A stretch of DNA of 64,000 nucleotides from assembly GCF_014779795.1 (NCBI RefSeq), contig NZ_JACXZS010000003.1, forward strand, positions 305,654 through 369,653, written 5' to 3'. Shown piece after piece: positions 1 through 8,708 of the stretch. The notes beneath the pieces were generated by a model. That model saw only the letters and a program-made list of their open reading frames with translations. It was not told the origin of the DNA and did not search any database. Origin of the DNA: Microbacterium helvum (GTDB taxonomy: Bacteria > Actinomycetota > Actinomycetes > Actinomycetales > Microbacteriaceae). The translations under genes were made by a program, and so were the position numbers. Position 1 is the first letter of the stretch; each line of letters begins with the position of its first letter.

Positions 1-84
1 GTCGCAGGTACGCGCGATGCTCTCACAGTGGCGCGCAGCTGGGAGGAGGGAGCCGCATGGGTCCGCTCGACGAGATCACGCTGA
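1..84 (+). CDS. folP: Dihydropteroate synthase, C-terminal end (partial)
   Basis: The first frame reads VAGTRDALTVARSWEEGAAW and then a short tail to a TGA at 82-84. This matches the usual end of bacterial dihydropteroate synthase, where a V-x-GTRDA helix closes the TIM barrel. The enzyme joins 6-hydroxymethyl-dihydropterin pyrophosphate to p-aminobenzoate, and its substrate is made by the two genes that follow. The reading frame overlaps the folB start by 28 nt, so the fol genes are probably translationally coupled. Only the last 27 residues are in the window, so the call rests on this short match plus context. Confidence 0.75.
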   Translation, partial: VAGTRDALTVARSWEEGAAWVRSTRSR

Positions 85-440
85 CCGGCGTCCGGGCGTT
101 CGGCCATCACGGCGTGTTCGCCGATGAGCGTCGTGACGGCCAGGAGTTCGTCGTCGATGTCAGCCTGTACGTCGACACGGCGGCGGCTGCGGCATCCGAC
201 GACGTCGCCGACACCGTGCACTACGGCGAGGTCGCGGAGCGCGTCGTGGAGCTCGTCGGACGCGATCCTCTGAACCTCATCGAGGGCGTGGCCGCGCGCA
301 TCGCCGACGATCTGCTGCAGCACCGCCTGGTGCACGTCGCCAGGGTCACGATCCACAAGCCGCACGCACCCATCACAGTGCCGTTCTCGGACGTGTCGGT
401 CACGATCACACGCCGCAGGCTCGACGGGGCCGACGCGTGA
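57..440 (+). CDS. folB: Dihydroneopterin aldolase
   Basis: FolB cleaves 7,8-dihydroneopterin to 6-hydroxymethyl-dihydropterin and glycolaldehyde in folate synthesis (cytoplasmic octamer in the family). The 127-aa length is typical. Near the N-terminus DEITLTGVRAFGHHGVFADERRDGQEF holds the conserved GxHGV...E...GQ segment, with the pterin-anchoring Glu later in NLIEGVAARIADDL. HKPHAPI is the usual C-terminal active-site Lys-Pro loop. The ATG at 57 follows a strong GGGAGGAGGGA ribosome site. Its stop overlaps the folK start as GTGA. Confidence 0.95.
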   Translation: MGPLDEITLTGVRAFGHHGVFADERRDGQEFVVDVSLYVDTAAAAASDDVADTVHYGEVAERVVELVGRDPLNLIEGVAARIADDLLQHRLVHVARVTIHKPHAPITVPFSDVSVTITRRRLDGADA

Positions 441-991
441 ACCGCCGGCTCGCACAGGGCTTCGACGGCGACGTCGAGCGCGACCCCCGGGCTCAGGTCG
501 AGGCGGTCGTGGCGCTCGGCGCGAACCTCGGCGACCGTGCCGAGACGATGGCCGCCGCGATCACCGACTTGGCACGCCTCCCGCTGGTGGATGCGGTGCG
601 CGCATCCGAGCCGGTCGAGTCCGTCGCGCTCAAGCCCGAGGGGAGGGATGCCGCGGCCCCCGCGTACCTGAACGCCGTGGCGGTGCTCACCACGCGCCTC
701 GCGCCCTCGGTGCTGCTCGCGTACCTGCACGCGATCGAGCGCAGGCACGGTCGCGTGCGCGGCGCCGAGCGCTCGGCGCTGGAGGCCGGGTGGGAGGACC
801 GCACGCTCGACCTCGACCTCATCGCCTACGGCGATGTCGTGAGCGACGACCCCCGCCTGCTGCTGCCGCACCCGCGTGCCGCGGAGCGCGACTTCGTGCT
901 CGGGCCGTGGCTGGCTGTCGATCCCGACGCGGTGCTGCCCGGCGTGGGGCGCGTCGACGAGGCACTGCGCAGGCTGCAGGGGGAGCGATGA
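437..991 (+). CDS. folK: 6-hydroxymethyl-7,8-dihydropterin pyrophosphokinase
   Basis: FolK transfers pyrophosphate from ATP to the product of FolB, giving the folP substrate. VVALGANLGDRAETM is the family N-terminal signature, RVRGAERSALEAGWEDRTLDLDLIAYGD contains the conserved R-W-x-x-R-x-x-DLDL active-site segment, and LPHPRAAERDFVLGPWL is the C-terminal H-P-R motif. The start is a GTG that overlaps the folB stop by 4 nt. The 184-aa length includes a ~20-residue N-terminal extension before the first strand. The stop overlaps the ATG of the next gene (ATGA). Confidence 0.95.
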   Translation: MNRRLAQGFDGDVERDPRAQVEAVVALGANLGDRAETMAAAITDLARLPLVDAVRASEPVESVALKPEGRDAAAPAYLNAVAVLTTRLAPSVLLAYLHAIERRHGRVRGAERSALEAGWEDRTLDLDLIAYGDVVSDDPRLLLPHPRAAERDFVLGPWLAVDPDAVLPGVGRVDEALRRLQGER

Positions 992-1482
992 AGCGCACCG
1001 GTGCGGGCGTGCTCATCGTCGCGGCGGTCCTGGGTCTCGCCGCGGGTTTCCTCGTCGACCAGGTGCTGACCTCGGCCGGCCGCTCGACGTTCACGCCGGC
1101 CGTCACGCTGCCGATCCTGCTGGTGCTGCTCGGCGCGGTCGTGATCGCGCTCGCGGTCCCCATCCGGCGGGCCACGCGCGGCACCTCGAAGGCGGCCGTC
1201 AACCCGTTCCGTGCGCTGCGGATCGCGATGCTCGCGAAGGCCTCCAGCATCGTCGGGGCAGCTATCGGCGGACTGGGCGGGGGACTGTGGATCTTCCTCG
1301 CGACGCGGCCTGTCACGCCGTCGATAGGCTCGTGGGGAACGGTGATCGCGACGACCGTGTGCGGCGCCGTGCTGGTGGCCGCCGGACTCGTCGCGGAGCA
1401 CCTGTGCACCATCCGGAAGGACGACGATGACGAACAGCCCGGAGATGATTCCGGACTCGAGCCGCGACTCAGGGACCACTGA
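988..1482 (+). CDS. DUF3180 family membrane protein
   Basis: A 164-aa protein with four predicted membrane helices (roughly residues 5-25, 35-55, 82-102 and 114-135) and a charged acidic tail. The pattern MKRTGAGVLIVAAVLGLAAGFLVDQ is typical of DUF3180, a family of unknown function found in actinobacteria directly downstream of folK. It starts inside the folK stop codon and its end overlaps the next start by 56 nt, so it belongs to the fol operon. A transport or scaffold role is possible, but nothing in the sequence decides this. Confidence 0.8.
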   Translation: MKRTGAGVLIVAAVLGLAAGFLVDQVLTSAGRSTFTPAVTLPILLVLLGAVVIALAVPIRRATRGTSKAAVNPFRALRIAMLAKASSIVGAAIGGLGGGLWIFLATRPVTPSIGSWGTVIATTVCGAVLVAAGLVAEHLCTIRKDDDDEQPGDDSGLEPRLRDH

Positions 1483-2056
1483 CACGCCTGGCGCGCCCAG
1501 CGGTGCCGCGGTGGGCGGTGGGGCGGCTGCGCCCGCGGAATCGTTCGACCGGATCGCAGAGCCGACGTCCGAGAACCGTCTCGTGCTCGAGGGCGGGGTG
1601 TGGCACCAGATCTCGCCCAAGTACGTGACCGTGCAGCTCATCTCGCACGGGTCGTTCCTCGCGATCGTGATCGCGGCGACGCTCGTGCTCACGCTGCTGC
1701 TGCATGTCGGCTGGTGGGCGTGGGCGGTCGGCGGCGTGCTTGCGGTGATCCAGGTGTGGACGCTCGCGATCCTGCCGAGGCAGGCGCGCTCGATCGGGTA
1801 CCGGCTGCGCGAGGACGACCTCGTGTTCCGCCGCGGCATCCTGTGGCAGCGGTTCGTCGCCGTGCCGTACGGCCGCATGCAGCTCATCGACATCACCCAC
1901 GGTCCGCTCGACCGCGGGTTCGGCATCGCGCAGCTCAAGTTCGTGACCGCCGCGGCGGCGACCGGCGTCGTGATCCCGGGGCTCGCCCAGTCGACGGCCG
2001 AGACTCTGCGCGATCACCTCATCGAGGTCGCCGAGAGCCGGCGCACGGGTCTATGA
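1427..2056 (+). CDS. PH domain-containing membrane protein (bPH2, YdbS-like)
   Basis: A 209-aa protein. The first ~55 residues are low complexity (Pro/Ala/Ser), two membrane helices follow (about 75-115), then a bacterial PH domain of the DUF304 type: YRLREDDLVFRRGILWQRFVAVPYGRMQLIDITHGPLDRGFGIAQLKFVTA. In Bacillus the YdbS/YdbT pair has this pairing of one single-domain and one multi-domain protein. The start lies inside DUF3180 in another frame; the tail overlaps the next gene as ATGA. Function unknown. Confidence 0.85.
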   Translation: MTNSPEMIPDSSRDSGTTDTPGAPSGAAVGGGAAAPAESFDRIAEPTSENRLVLEGGVWHQISPKYVTVQLISHGSFLAIVIAATLVLTLLLHVGWWAWAVGGVLAVIQVWTLAILPRQARSIGYRLREDDLVFRRGILWQRFVAVPYGRMQLIDITHGPLDRGFGIAQLKFVTAAAATGVVIPGLAQSTAETLRDHLIEVAESRRTGL

Positions 2057-3852
2057 CCACGGTTCCCGACTCCGCCGGCGGGCCCGCCGCGCCGCCGCCG
2101 CAGCTGGTGCGCTCGCCGCTCAGCGACGGCGAATGGCACCGGCTCCACCCGCTCACGCCCCTGCTGCGCGGCGGTCTGTTCCTGCTCGTCGTGATCGGCA
2201 TCGTGTTCTCGAACCTGCGCGACCGGCTGCTCTACATCTTCCTGCCGTGGCTGGCGCCCGGCGTCGGCGACGAGGTCGTCGAGTGGGAGGAGATGGGCGG
2301 AGACCCGGTCGACTTCGTCATCGCGAACAACCTGTACGTGCTGGCCGCAGTGGCGGTGCTGGCCGTGCTGATCATCCTGGTGGCGGTGTTCTACACGTCC
2401 TGGCGGTTCCACACGTTCCGCATCACCGAGGACGACGTCGAGGTGCGCAGCGGCATCCTGTTCCGCACGCAGCGGCGGGCGCCGCTGGACCGTGTGCAGG
2501 GGGTGAACCTCACGCGCCCGATGATCGCCCGGCTGCTCGGCATGGCCAAGCTCGAGGTCGTCGGTGCCGGCATGTCGGCGAACGTCAAGCTCGAGTACCT
2601 CTCGACCGCGAACGCCGAGGCGGTGCGCGCCGACATCCTGCGTCTCGCCTCGGGTCGCCGGCTGGCTGATGAGGCTGCCCCGGTCGGCGCGCGTCCGGCG
2701 AGCCGCACCGCCGCGTTGGGGCTCACCGTCAGTCGCGAGCTCACCGGCATCCTCGAGGGGCCTGAGGCGCCCGTCGCCGAACCCGAGTCGGTCGTGCACA
2801 TCCCGCTCGGCCGGCTCGTGGCATCCCACGTCCTCAGCATGTCGACGGTGGGTCTGCTCTTCGCGATCGTCGCGATCGTCGTCGGCGTCACGCAGGGAGT
2901 CACGTGGCTGCTGTTCGGCTTCGTGCCCGCGATCATCGGCTTCGGCGCGTACTGGGTCCGCTCGATCTTCAAGTCGCTGCGGTACTCGATCGCGCCGACG
3001 CCCGACGGGGTGCGCATCACGTACGGGCTCACGACGACGATCACCGAGATCCTCCCGCCGGGGCGCGTGCACGCCGTCGAGGTCACGCAGCCGATCCTGT
3101 GGCGCCCGGCAGGGTGGTGGACGATCCGCATCAACCGGCTCACCGGGCGCAGTGCATCCGACGGCAGCAACGACGACTTCACGACGGTGCTGCCCGTCGG
3201 CACGGTGGTCGACGTCGAGCGGGTGCTGCGGCTCGTTCAGCCGGCGATGACCGACGACGAGCGGGCGCTCGTGGTCGAGCAGGGCATGTTCGGCCCGCGG
3301 GAGGGCGACACGTTCGTCAACACACCGCGTCGCGCGTGGTGGATCCGGCCGCTGTCGTACCGGCGCAACGGCTTCCTGCTGACCGAGGACGAGCTGCTCA
3401 TGCGGCGCGGCGTGGTGTGGCGCAAGATCGTGGTCCTGCCGCTGGCGCGGCTGCAGAGCTTCGGCCTGTACCAGGGCCCCCTCGATCGCCTCACGCGCGT
3501 GACCAACGGGCGCGCGCACGTCGTGCAAGGCCCGGTCACGCCTTTCCTCGCGGCGATCGACCGCGACGTCGCCTTGCAGCTGTTCGATGATGTGGCACGT
3601 GCATCGGTGCGGGCGGCGCAGTCCGACCGCACGCACCGCTGGGCGCAGGACGAGATGGATGCCGGCGTCCCGGCGCCCCCGGCGGCCTCGGTGCTCGCGC
3701 CCGTGCCCACGCCCCCGGCGTCGGCCGGCGCGCCCGCGGAGCCGCGCGTGCCGGAATCGAGTGCGACCGAGCTGCGTGTGCCGGAGGCGGGCGCCGCGGA
3801 TCTGCCGGATGCGCCGACGCGACCGGCCGATCGTGAGGAGGACGGCGCATGA
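2053..3852 (+). CDS. Multi-domain PH membrane protein (YdbT-like)
   Basis: A 599-aa partner of the preceding gene. It carries three copies of the bPH2 module, recognised by repeats of the form F-R-I-T-E-D-D-V-E-V-R-S-G-I-L (about residue 125), Y-S-I-A-P-T-P-D-G-V-R-I-T-Y-G-L (about 315) and L-L-T-E-D-E-L-L-M-R-R-G-V-V-W (about 445), each after a pair of membrane helices. The C-terminal ~85 residues are Pro/Ala rich and probably disordered. The ATG at 2053 overlaps the previous stop by 4 nt; the much longer open frame upstream is unlikely to be translated. Known YdbT-type proteins affect envelope traits; the role here is unknown. Confidence 0.85.
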   Translation: MTTVPDSAGGPAAPPPQLVRSPLSDGEWHRLHPLTPLLRGGLFLLVVIGIVFSNLRDRLLYIFLPWLAPGVGDEVVEWEEMGGDPVDFVIANNLYVLAAVAVLAVLIILVAVFYTSWRFHTFRITEDDVEVRSGILFRTQRRAPLDRVQGVNLTRPMIARLLGMAKLEVVGAGMSANVKLEYLSTANAEAVRADILRLASGRRLADEAAPVGARPASRTAALGLTVSRELTGILEGPEAPVAEPESVVHIPLGRLVASHVLSMSTVGLLFAIVAIVVGVTQGVTWLLFGFVPAIIGFGAYWVRSIFKSLRYSIAPTPDGVRITYGLTTTITEILPPGRVHAVEVTQPILWRPAGWWTIRINRLTGRSASDGSNDDFTTVLPVGTVVDVERVLRLVQPAMTDDERALVVEQGMFGPREGDTFVNTPRRAWWIRPLSYRRNGFLLTEDELLMRRGVVWRKIVVLPLARLQSFGLYQGPLDRLTRVTNGRAHVVQGPVTPFLAAIDRDVALQLFDDVARASVRAAQSDRTHRWAQDEMDAGVPAPPAASVLAPVPTPPASAGAPAEPRVPESSATELRVPEAGAADLPDAPTRPADREEDGA

Positions 3853-4562
3853 CCCGTGACGGGCGTCTGGGCGTCGGCGTCATCGGCGCCGGCCGCGTGG
3901 GACCGGTGATCGGGGCGGCGCTCGCCGGCGCCGGCCACGCGCTGGTGGGCGTCACCGCCGGGTCGGATCCGGAGCGCGTCGAGGCGATCCTTCCGGGGGT
4001 CCCCGTGCTCGATGCCACCGAGGTCGCGCGTCGCAGCGAGCTCGTGATCGTCGCGGTGCCGCATGACCAGCTCGAGGGTCTGGTGGCCGGTCTCGCGGAG
4101 GTGGGCGCCTGGCAGCCGGGCCAGCTCGTCCTGCACACCGACCCGGCGTGGGGGACCGGCATCCTCGCTCCCGCCGTCGCGAAAGGGGCGATCCCGCTCG
4201 CCGTGCACCCTGCGATCGAGTTCAGCGGCACCTCGATGGACTTCCGTGCGCTCGCGAGCGCGTACGCGGCAGTCACCGCACCCGGACCGGTGCTGCCGAT
4301 CGCGCAGGCGCTGGCGGTAGAGCTCGGCTGCGAGCCCGTCGTCGTGGACGAGTCCGCCCGCCCCGCATACGCCGAGGCGATCGCGACCGCACGCGACTTC
4401 TCGCGGTCGATCGTGCGGCAGGCGACCGCGCTGCTCGCCGAGGCCGGCGTTCCGCACCCTGGTGCGTACCTGTCGCAGCTGGCGCACACGACGATCGACC
4501 ACGCGCTGAGCGAGGCCGGGTCGGGGCCGGCGGGCGATCCCGCCGCTACGATCCAAGGATGA
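3849..4562 (+). CDS. Rossmann-like NAD(P)-binding / DUF2520 protein
   Basis: A 237-aa protein. GVGVIGAGRVGPVIGAAL (residues 8-25) is a GxGxxG dinucleotide fold, then VIVAVPHDQL marks the fourth strand. The second half, from HPAIEFSGTSMDFRALAS to the HTTIDHAL helix, is the DUF2520 helical domain. The architecture resembles ketopantoate and 6-phosphogluconate dehydrogenases. The gene sits immediately before panC with overlapping stop and start (ATGA), so a role in making or handling pantoate is an attractive inference, not a demonstrated one. Confidence 0.85.
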   Translation: MTRDGRLGVGVIGAGRVGPVIGAALAGAGHALVGVTAGSDPERVEAILPGVPVLDATEVARRSELVIVAVPHDQLEGLVAGLAEVGAWQPGQLVLHTDPAWGTGILAPAVAKGAIPLAVHPAIEFSGTSMDFRALASAYAAVTAPGPVLPIAQALAVELGCEPVVVDESARPAYAEAIATARDFSRSIVRQATALLAEAGVPHPGAYLSQLAHTTIDHALSEAGSGPAGDPAATIQG

Positions 4563-5404
4563 TCAGCACCGTCGACGCTCTGAAGACGCGGCTCGCCGAG
4601 GTGCGCGCCGGCGCACCAGATGCCCGGGTCGCACTCATCTCGACGATCGGCTCGCTGCACGACGGTCACATCGACCTCGTGCACCGGGCGCGCGAGGTCG
4701 CCGACATCGTGGTGGTGTCGCTGTTCGTCAACCGGCTGCGGTTCGGGTCGCCCGCCGAGTACGAGGCGTATCCGCGCACGCCGGACGACGACGAGCGGCT
4801 GCTGCAGTCGCTCGGCGTCGACGTGGTGTTCGCTCCTCGCGCGGACGAGCTCCTGCCCGACGGCGCCGCGACGACGAAGGTCGGCGCGGGCGACCTCGGC
4901 CTGCGGTACGAGGGCAGGTCGCGGCCCTACTACTTCGACGGTCTGCTGACCGTCGAGGCGAAGCTGCTCAACCTGGTGCGTCCCGATGTCGCCGTGTACG
5001 GCGAGCGGGACCGGCAGCGCGTGTTCCTCGTGCGTCGCATGATCCGCGACCTCTTCTTCGATGTCGAGGTCGCCACCGTGCAGACCGTGCGCCGCGACGA
5101 CGGCCTGCCGGTCTCGACCCGCGTCGGCATGCTCGACGACCGGGACCTCGCCGCGGCGGTGCTGCTGCCCGCGGCGCTGGACGCCGCCGCGGCCAACGCC
5201 GATCGCGGGATCGATGCGTGCATCGCCGCTGCGCAGTCGACGCTCATGGGCGAGCCGCGCATCCGCCTGGAGTACCTGAGCGTCGTCGACCCGCAGACGT
5301 TCCTGCCCGCGGACGAGGGCTCCCAGGGGCCCGCTCTGGCGCTGATCGCGGCGACCGTCGCGGGCCACCGATTCGTCGACAACGCCGAGATCTACCTCGG
5401 CTGA
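4559..5404 (+). CDS. panC: PanC-family pantoate-beta-alanine ligase, divergent active site
   Basis: PanC condenses pantoate and beta-alanine with ATP. The 281-aa protein aligns along its length with the family: STIGSLHDGHIDLV keeps both ATP-binding histidines (H34, H37) and SLFVN keeps N58. Several residues that in the Mycobacterium tuberculosis enzyme hold pantoate or ATP are changed: the Gln of FVNPxQF is R61, the GEKDxQQ loop reads GERDRQR (Lys to R150, second Gln to R154), and SSRN reads STRV. The start is the ATG overlapping the DUF2520 stop. It is either a PanC with a remodelled pocket or a paralogue for another carboxylate. Confidence 0.8.
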   Translation: MISTVDALKTRLAEVRAGAPDARVALISTIGSLHDGHIDLVHRAREVADIVVVSLFVNRLRFGSPAEYEAYPRTPDDDERLLQSLGVDVVFAPRADELLPDGAATTKVGAGDLGLRYEGRSRPYYFDGLLTVEAKLLNLVRPDVAVYGERDRQRVFLVRRMIRDLFFDVEVATVQTVRRDDGLPVSTRVGMLDDRDLAAAVLLPAALDAAAANADRGIDACIAAAQSTLMGEPRIRLEYLSVVDPQTFLPADEGSQGPALALIAATVAGHRFVDNAEIYLG

Positions 5405-5492
5405 GCACCGCCGAGCGGGAAGGACACCTGTCGTCCCCGCTCGGCGCCCTCCGGGCGGAGCACGCCGTCGTGTCCGCACGGAGTGCTGGCGA

Positions 5493-5603
5493 TCACGAAC
5501 CCTTGCGGGTGCGCACCGTGCTCTCTTCGACCTTCGCCCGCTTCTGCTCGCGCTTCTCTTTGAGCGACATCTGAGCGGGCTTCTTCGCCTGCTGCTTCGA
5601 CAT
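5493..5603 (-). CDS. Small highly basic protein, 36 aa
   Basis: The minus strand encodes MSKQQAKKPAQ followed by MSLKEKREQKRAKVEES and a basic end TVRTRKGS. About a third of the residues are Lys or Arg, and the central part is a predicted helix. A good ribosome site (GAGGA) lies 7 nt before the ATG. The gene fills most of the gap between panC and lysS. I do not recognise a characterised family; the composition suggests nucleic-acid or ribosome binding. Codon choice is clean and GC-rich at third positions, supporting a real gene. Confidence 0.65.
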   Translation of the reverse strand: MSKQQAKKPAQMSLKEKREQKRAKVEESTVRTRKGS

Positions 5604-5761
5604 GGTGTCCTCGCTTCCCCTGTGATAGTTGGCGGGTCCGGCCGACCATAGCCCAGTTCGCGAGGGAAGTCACTTCGCCTCGGTCGCCGTCCGAGCGGAA
5701 CGCTCACCACCGCTGCGCCGCGGGCGCCGACGGACTCAGCGAGCCCCGGGACGGCCCTCGG

Positions 5762-5767
5762 TAGAAT
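5762..5767 (+). promoter_or_regulatory. Candidate -10 box for lysS
   Basis: TAGAAT lies 48 nt before the lysS start and matches the actinobacterial TANNNT -10 pattern. No convincing -35 hexamer is seen at 17-18 nt spacing. Confidence 0.5.
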
Positions 5768-5815
5768 CGACGGGTCCGCGCTCTGCGGACGACACCCCAC
5801 TGAGGAGCCCACCCC

Positions 5816-7330
5816 GTGACCGACACGCCGCCGCCCGTCGAGCCGACCGAAGAAGACGTCTTCGAGCAGAAGGCCGTGCGGCTGGCCAAGCGCGAGCGTC
5901 TGATCGCCGAGCGGACGGATGCCGCGGGTGGGGCGTACCCGGTGAGCCTGCCGATCACCGACACGATCCCGGCGCTGCGCGAGCGCTTCGGCGATCTGGA
6001 GGCCGGCGCCGAGACGGGCGTCGTCGCGGGGGTCGCGGGTCGTGTGGTGTTCAGCCGCAACACCGGCAAGCTGTGCTTCGCATCGCTGCAGGCCGGCGAC
6101 GGCAGCCGAATCCAGGCGATGGTCTCGCTCGCCGCCGTCGGCGAGGAGTCGCTGCAGCAGTGGAAGGAGCTCGTCGACCTGGGCGACCACGTGTTCGTCT
6201 CGGGCGAGGTCGTCTCCAGCCGTCGCGGCGAGCTGTCGGTCATGGTGTCGGACTGGCGTATCGCGTCGAAGGCCGTTCTGCCGCTGCCGAACCTGCACTC
6301 CGAGCTCAGCGAAGAGAGCCGGGTGCGCAGCCGCTTCCTCGATCTCATCGTCCGTGACCGCGCCCGAGAGACGGTGATCGCGCGCGCCAAGGTGAACGCG
6401 AGCCTGCGTGAGACGTTCTCCTCGCACGAGTTCATCGAGGTCGAGACCCCCATGCTGCAGGTGCAGCACGGCGGCGCCTCGGCGCGCCCGTTCATCACGC
6501 ACTCGAACGCCTTCGACGCCGATCTGTACCTGCGCATCGCGCCGGAGCTGTTCCTCAAGCGCGCCGTCGTCGGTGGCATCGACCGGGTCTTCGAGATCAA
6601 CCGCAACTTCCGCAACGAGGGCGCGGACTCCACGCACAGCCCCGAATTCGCGATGCTCGAGGCCTACCAGGCGTACAGCGACTACAACGGCATCGCCGAC
6701 CTCACCCAGGAGCTGATCCAGAACGCGGCGATCGCCGTGTCGGGTTCGACGACGGTGGTGTGGGCCGACGGCACCGAGTACGACCTGGGCGGCCAGTGGG
6801 ACCGGCTGTCGATGTACGGCTCGCTGTCCGAGGCCGCAGGGCGCGAGATCACACCGGAGACTCCCTTCGAAGATCTCGTCGCGCTCGCCGAGTCCGAGGG
6901 GGTCGAACTGCCCCCGCACGCCATCCACGGCAAGCTCGTCGAGGAGCTGTGGGAGCACTTCGTGAAGCCCGGGCTCGTGCGCCCGACGTTCGTCATGGAC
7001 TTCCCGCTCGACACGAGCCCGCTGGTGCGTGAGCACCGCTCGATCCCCGGCGTCGTCGAGAAGTGGGACCTCTACGTGCGCGGTTTCGAGCTCGCCACGG
7101 GCTACTCCGAGCTCGTCGATCCGGTGATCCAGCGCGAGCGCTTCGTCGAGCAGGCCAAGCTCGCCGCGCGCGGCGATCTGGAGGCCATGCGCATCGACGA
7201 GGAGTTCCTGCGCGCGCTCGAGCACGGCATGCCTCCGACGGGCGGCATGGGCATGGGCATCGACCGCCTGCTGATGGCGGTCACCGGCCTCGGCATCCGC
7301 GAGACGATCCTCTTCCCGCTCGTCAAGTAG
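5816..7330 (+). CDS. lysS: Lysyl-tRNA synthetase, class II
   Basis: Charges tRNA-Lys. The 504-aa protein has the N-terminal OB-fold anticodon-binding domain (about residues 60-160) and the class II catalytic core. Motif 2 is FEINRNFRNEGADSTHSPEF and motif 3 is GMGMGIDRLLMAVTGLG, ending at the usual FPLVK C-terminus. The GTG at 5816 follows a TGAGGAG ribosome site. The gene is convergent with the DUF4192 gene, only 26 nt apart, with no clear hairpin between. Confidence 0.97.
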   Translation: MTDTPPPVEPTEEDVFEQKAVRLAKRERLIAERTDAAGGAYPVSLPITDTIPALRERFGDLEAGAETGVVAGVAGRVVFSRNTGKLCFASLQAGDGSRIQAMVSLAAVGEESLQQWKELVDLGDHVFVSGEVVSSRRGELSVMVSDWRIASKAVLPLPNLHSELSEESRVRSRFLDLIVRDRARETVIARAKVNASLRETFSSHEFIEVETPMLQVQHGGASARPFITHSNAFDADLYLRIAPELFLKRAVVGGIDRVFEINRNFRNEGADSTHSPEFAMLEAYQAYSDYNGIADLTQELIQNAAIAVSGSTTVVWADGTEYDLGGQWDRLSMYGSLSEAAGREITPETPFEDLVALAESEGVELPPHAIHGKLVEELWEHFVKPGLVRPTFVMDFPLDTSPLVREHRSIPGVVEKWDLYVRGFELATGYSELVDPVIQRERFVEQAKLAARGDLEAMRIDEEFLRALEHGMPPTGGMGMGIDRLLMAVTGLGIRETILFPLVK

Positions 7331-7356
7331 CCCCTTCCCAGGGCGATAGCGGACTC

Positions 7357-8586
7357 TCACCGCCGGAACGCCCAGTCCGGCAGGTGCCCCGCGCGCACGA
7401 ACGAGAGCACGATCTGCGCCAGGCCGTGGTCGGGATCGATGTCGCACGCGCGCTGGGCGTACTCGCCGGCATGCGTCGAGCGGCCGAGCGCCCACGCCAG
7501 CCACGCGCACATCGCGAGCGGTCCGGGCAGCGCATCGCGCGGAGTGCACCCCGCGACTGTGCGGACGAGCTTCAGCGCGGCGTCCAGACGCGCGGGTGAC
7601 GGCTGCTCGCCGTCACCCCACATGCGCATCGCGAGGTGCGGCGGGTACTCCTCGCCGGACTCCCACCGCAGCTGCGCGGCGAGTGCCTCATCGCCCTGGG
7701 CGAGATTGCCGCTCCACTGCACGAGGGCGATGTCGCGCAGCGACGGCCGTTCCAAGCACCAGACGAGTGCCGCCCGGTCGTAGGCGTCGAGGTCCTCGGG
7801 ATCCCCGCGGAGCACGGCTTCGAACAGTTCGGGCAGATCGTCGAGGCGGGATGCCGCGGCGAGCGCGCGCGGGTCGACCCGGTCTGCGTCGGGGGATGCC
7901 GCCTCCGCGGCGATCCCGCTGACCGGCGCGGGCACCGGTCCGAGGTCGTCGGTCGGCGCGTGCGCCGGAGCCGGCGGATCCGCGGTGGCGGCGGCATCCA
8001 CTTCTGGAGTGTCGGGCCCGCACAGCTGGGTGAGCGCGCGGCGCAGCTCGTGCAGTGCACGACCGACGAGCTCGCGCCGGCCCGGTTCGGGCTCGGGCAG
8101 CGCGGCGCCTGAGGCCTGGTCGCCCACGGGCAGCGGCAGCGCGGCGAGGTCCGCGTCCTCGCGGTCGAGCTCGTCGAGTCCACGGCCGCCGGCGGGGCTC
8201 TCCGGATCGAGGGCCGAGCCCCACGCATCCCGGGCCACGCACAGCAGGTCGGCGAGCCGCAGCCCGCACGCGTCGGCGCGGAGCGCGAGGGCGTCGAGCA
8301 GGTCGCGGTGCGGCATCCCCTCATCGGCGAAGCCGAGGTCGGTGTAGACGACCGCGGCGATCGCATCGGCCCCGGCCACGCGGCAGACCATGCCGATGAC
8401 GGTCGACGCGACCCGATCCACCGCTTCCGCGTCGTCGGGCGGAAGATCGAACCGCATCGCACCGAGGCTGCGCGTGCCGCCGAACGGGATCACCACGAGG
8501 CTGCGGGTGGGCTGGAAGCCCAGCAGCCTCGGGACGAAGGAGAGGAACTGCGCGGCATCCGCGGCTTTCACGATCGTGGGGGTCAT
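7357..8586 (-). CDS. DUF4192 family protein
   Basis: A 409-aa cytoplasmic protein. The N-terminus MTPTIVKAADAAQFLSFVPRLLGFQP then TRSLVVIPFGG is the hallmark of DUF4192, an actinobacterial family of unknown function. A tetratricopeptide-like C-terminal end (ALGRSTHAGEYAQRACDIDPDHGLAQIVL) suggests a protein-protein interaction module. The ATG at 8586 was chosen because the DUF4192 signature begins there; the open frame runs ~125 codons further upstream without matching anything. Confidence 0.85.
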   Translation of the reverse strand: MTPTIVKAADAAQFLSFVPRLLGFQPTRSLVVIPFGGTRSLGAMRFDLPPDDAEAVDRVASTVIGMVCRVAGADAIAAVVYTDLGFADEGMPHRDLLDALALRADACGLRLADLLCVARDAWGSALDPESPAGGRGLDELDREDADLAALPLPVGDQASGAALPEPEPGRRELVGRALHELRRALTQLCGPDTPEVDAAATADPPAPAHAPTDDLGPVPAPVSGIAAEAASPDADRVDPRALAAASRLDDLPELFEAVLRGDPEDLDAYDRAALVWCLERPSLRDIALVQWSGNLAQGDEALAAQLRWESGEEYPPHLAMRMWGDGEQPSPARLDAALKLVRTVAGCTPRDALPGPLAMCAWLAWALGRSTHAGEYAQRACDIDPDHGLAQIVLSFVRAGHLPDWAFRR

Positions 8587-8695
8587 GGCGCACGACTCTC
8601 GTGGCCGGGGGGACCTGCGCGTAACCCCTGTGGATGGATCACGGCCGCGCGGAGCCGTCGGCGGCCCCTGGGGAGGAGGCGATACCCGCACGGCG

Positions 8696-8701
8696 TATCC
8701 T
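8696..8701 (+). promoter_or_regulatory. -10 box of a probable leaderless gene
   Basis: TATCCT ends 7 nt before the ATG at 8709, a spacing that places the transcription start at or next to the start codon. Confidence 0.5.
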
Positions 8702-8708
8702 TGAAGGC

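Noticed and set aside
3536..7549. Very long open frame on the minus strand (1337 codons)
   Set aside because: It lies opposite six real genes; its composition (Arg/His/Asp rich) is the usual antisense shadow of GC-rich coding DNA.
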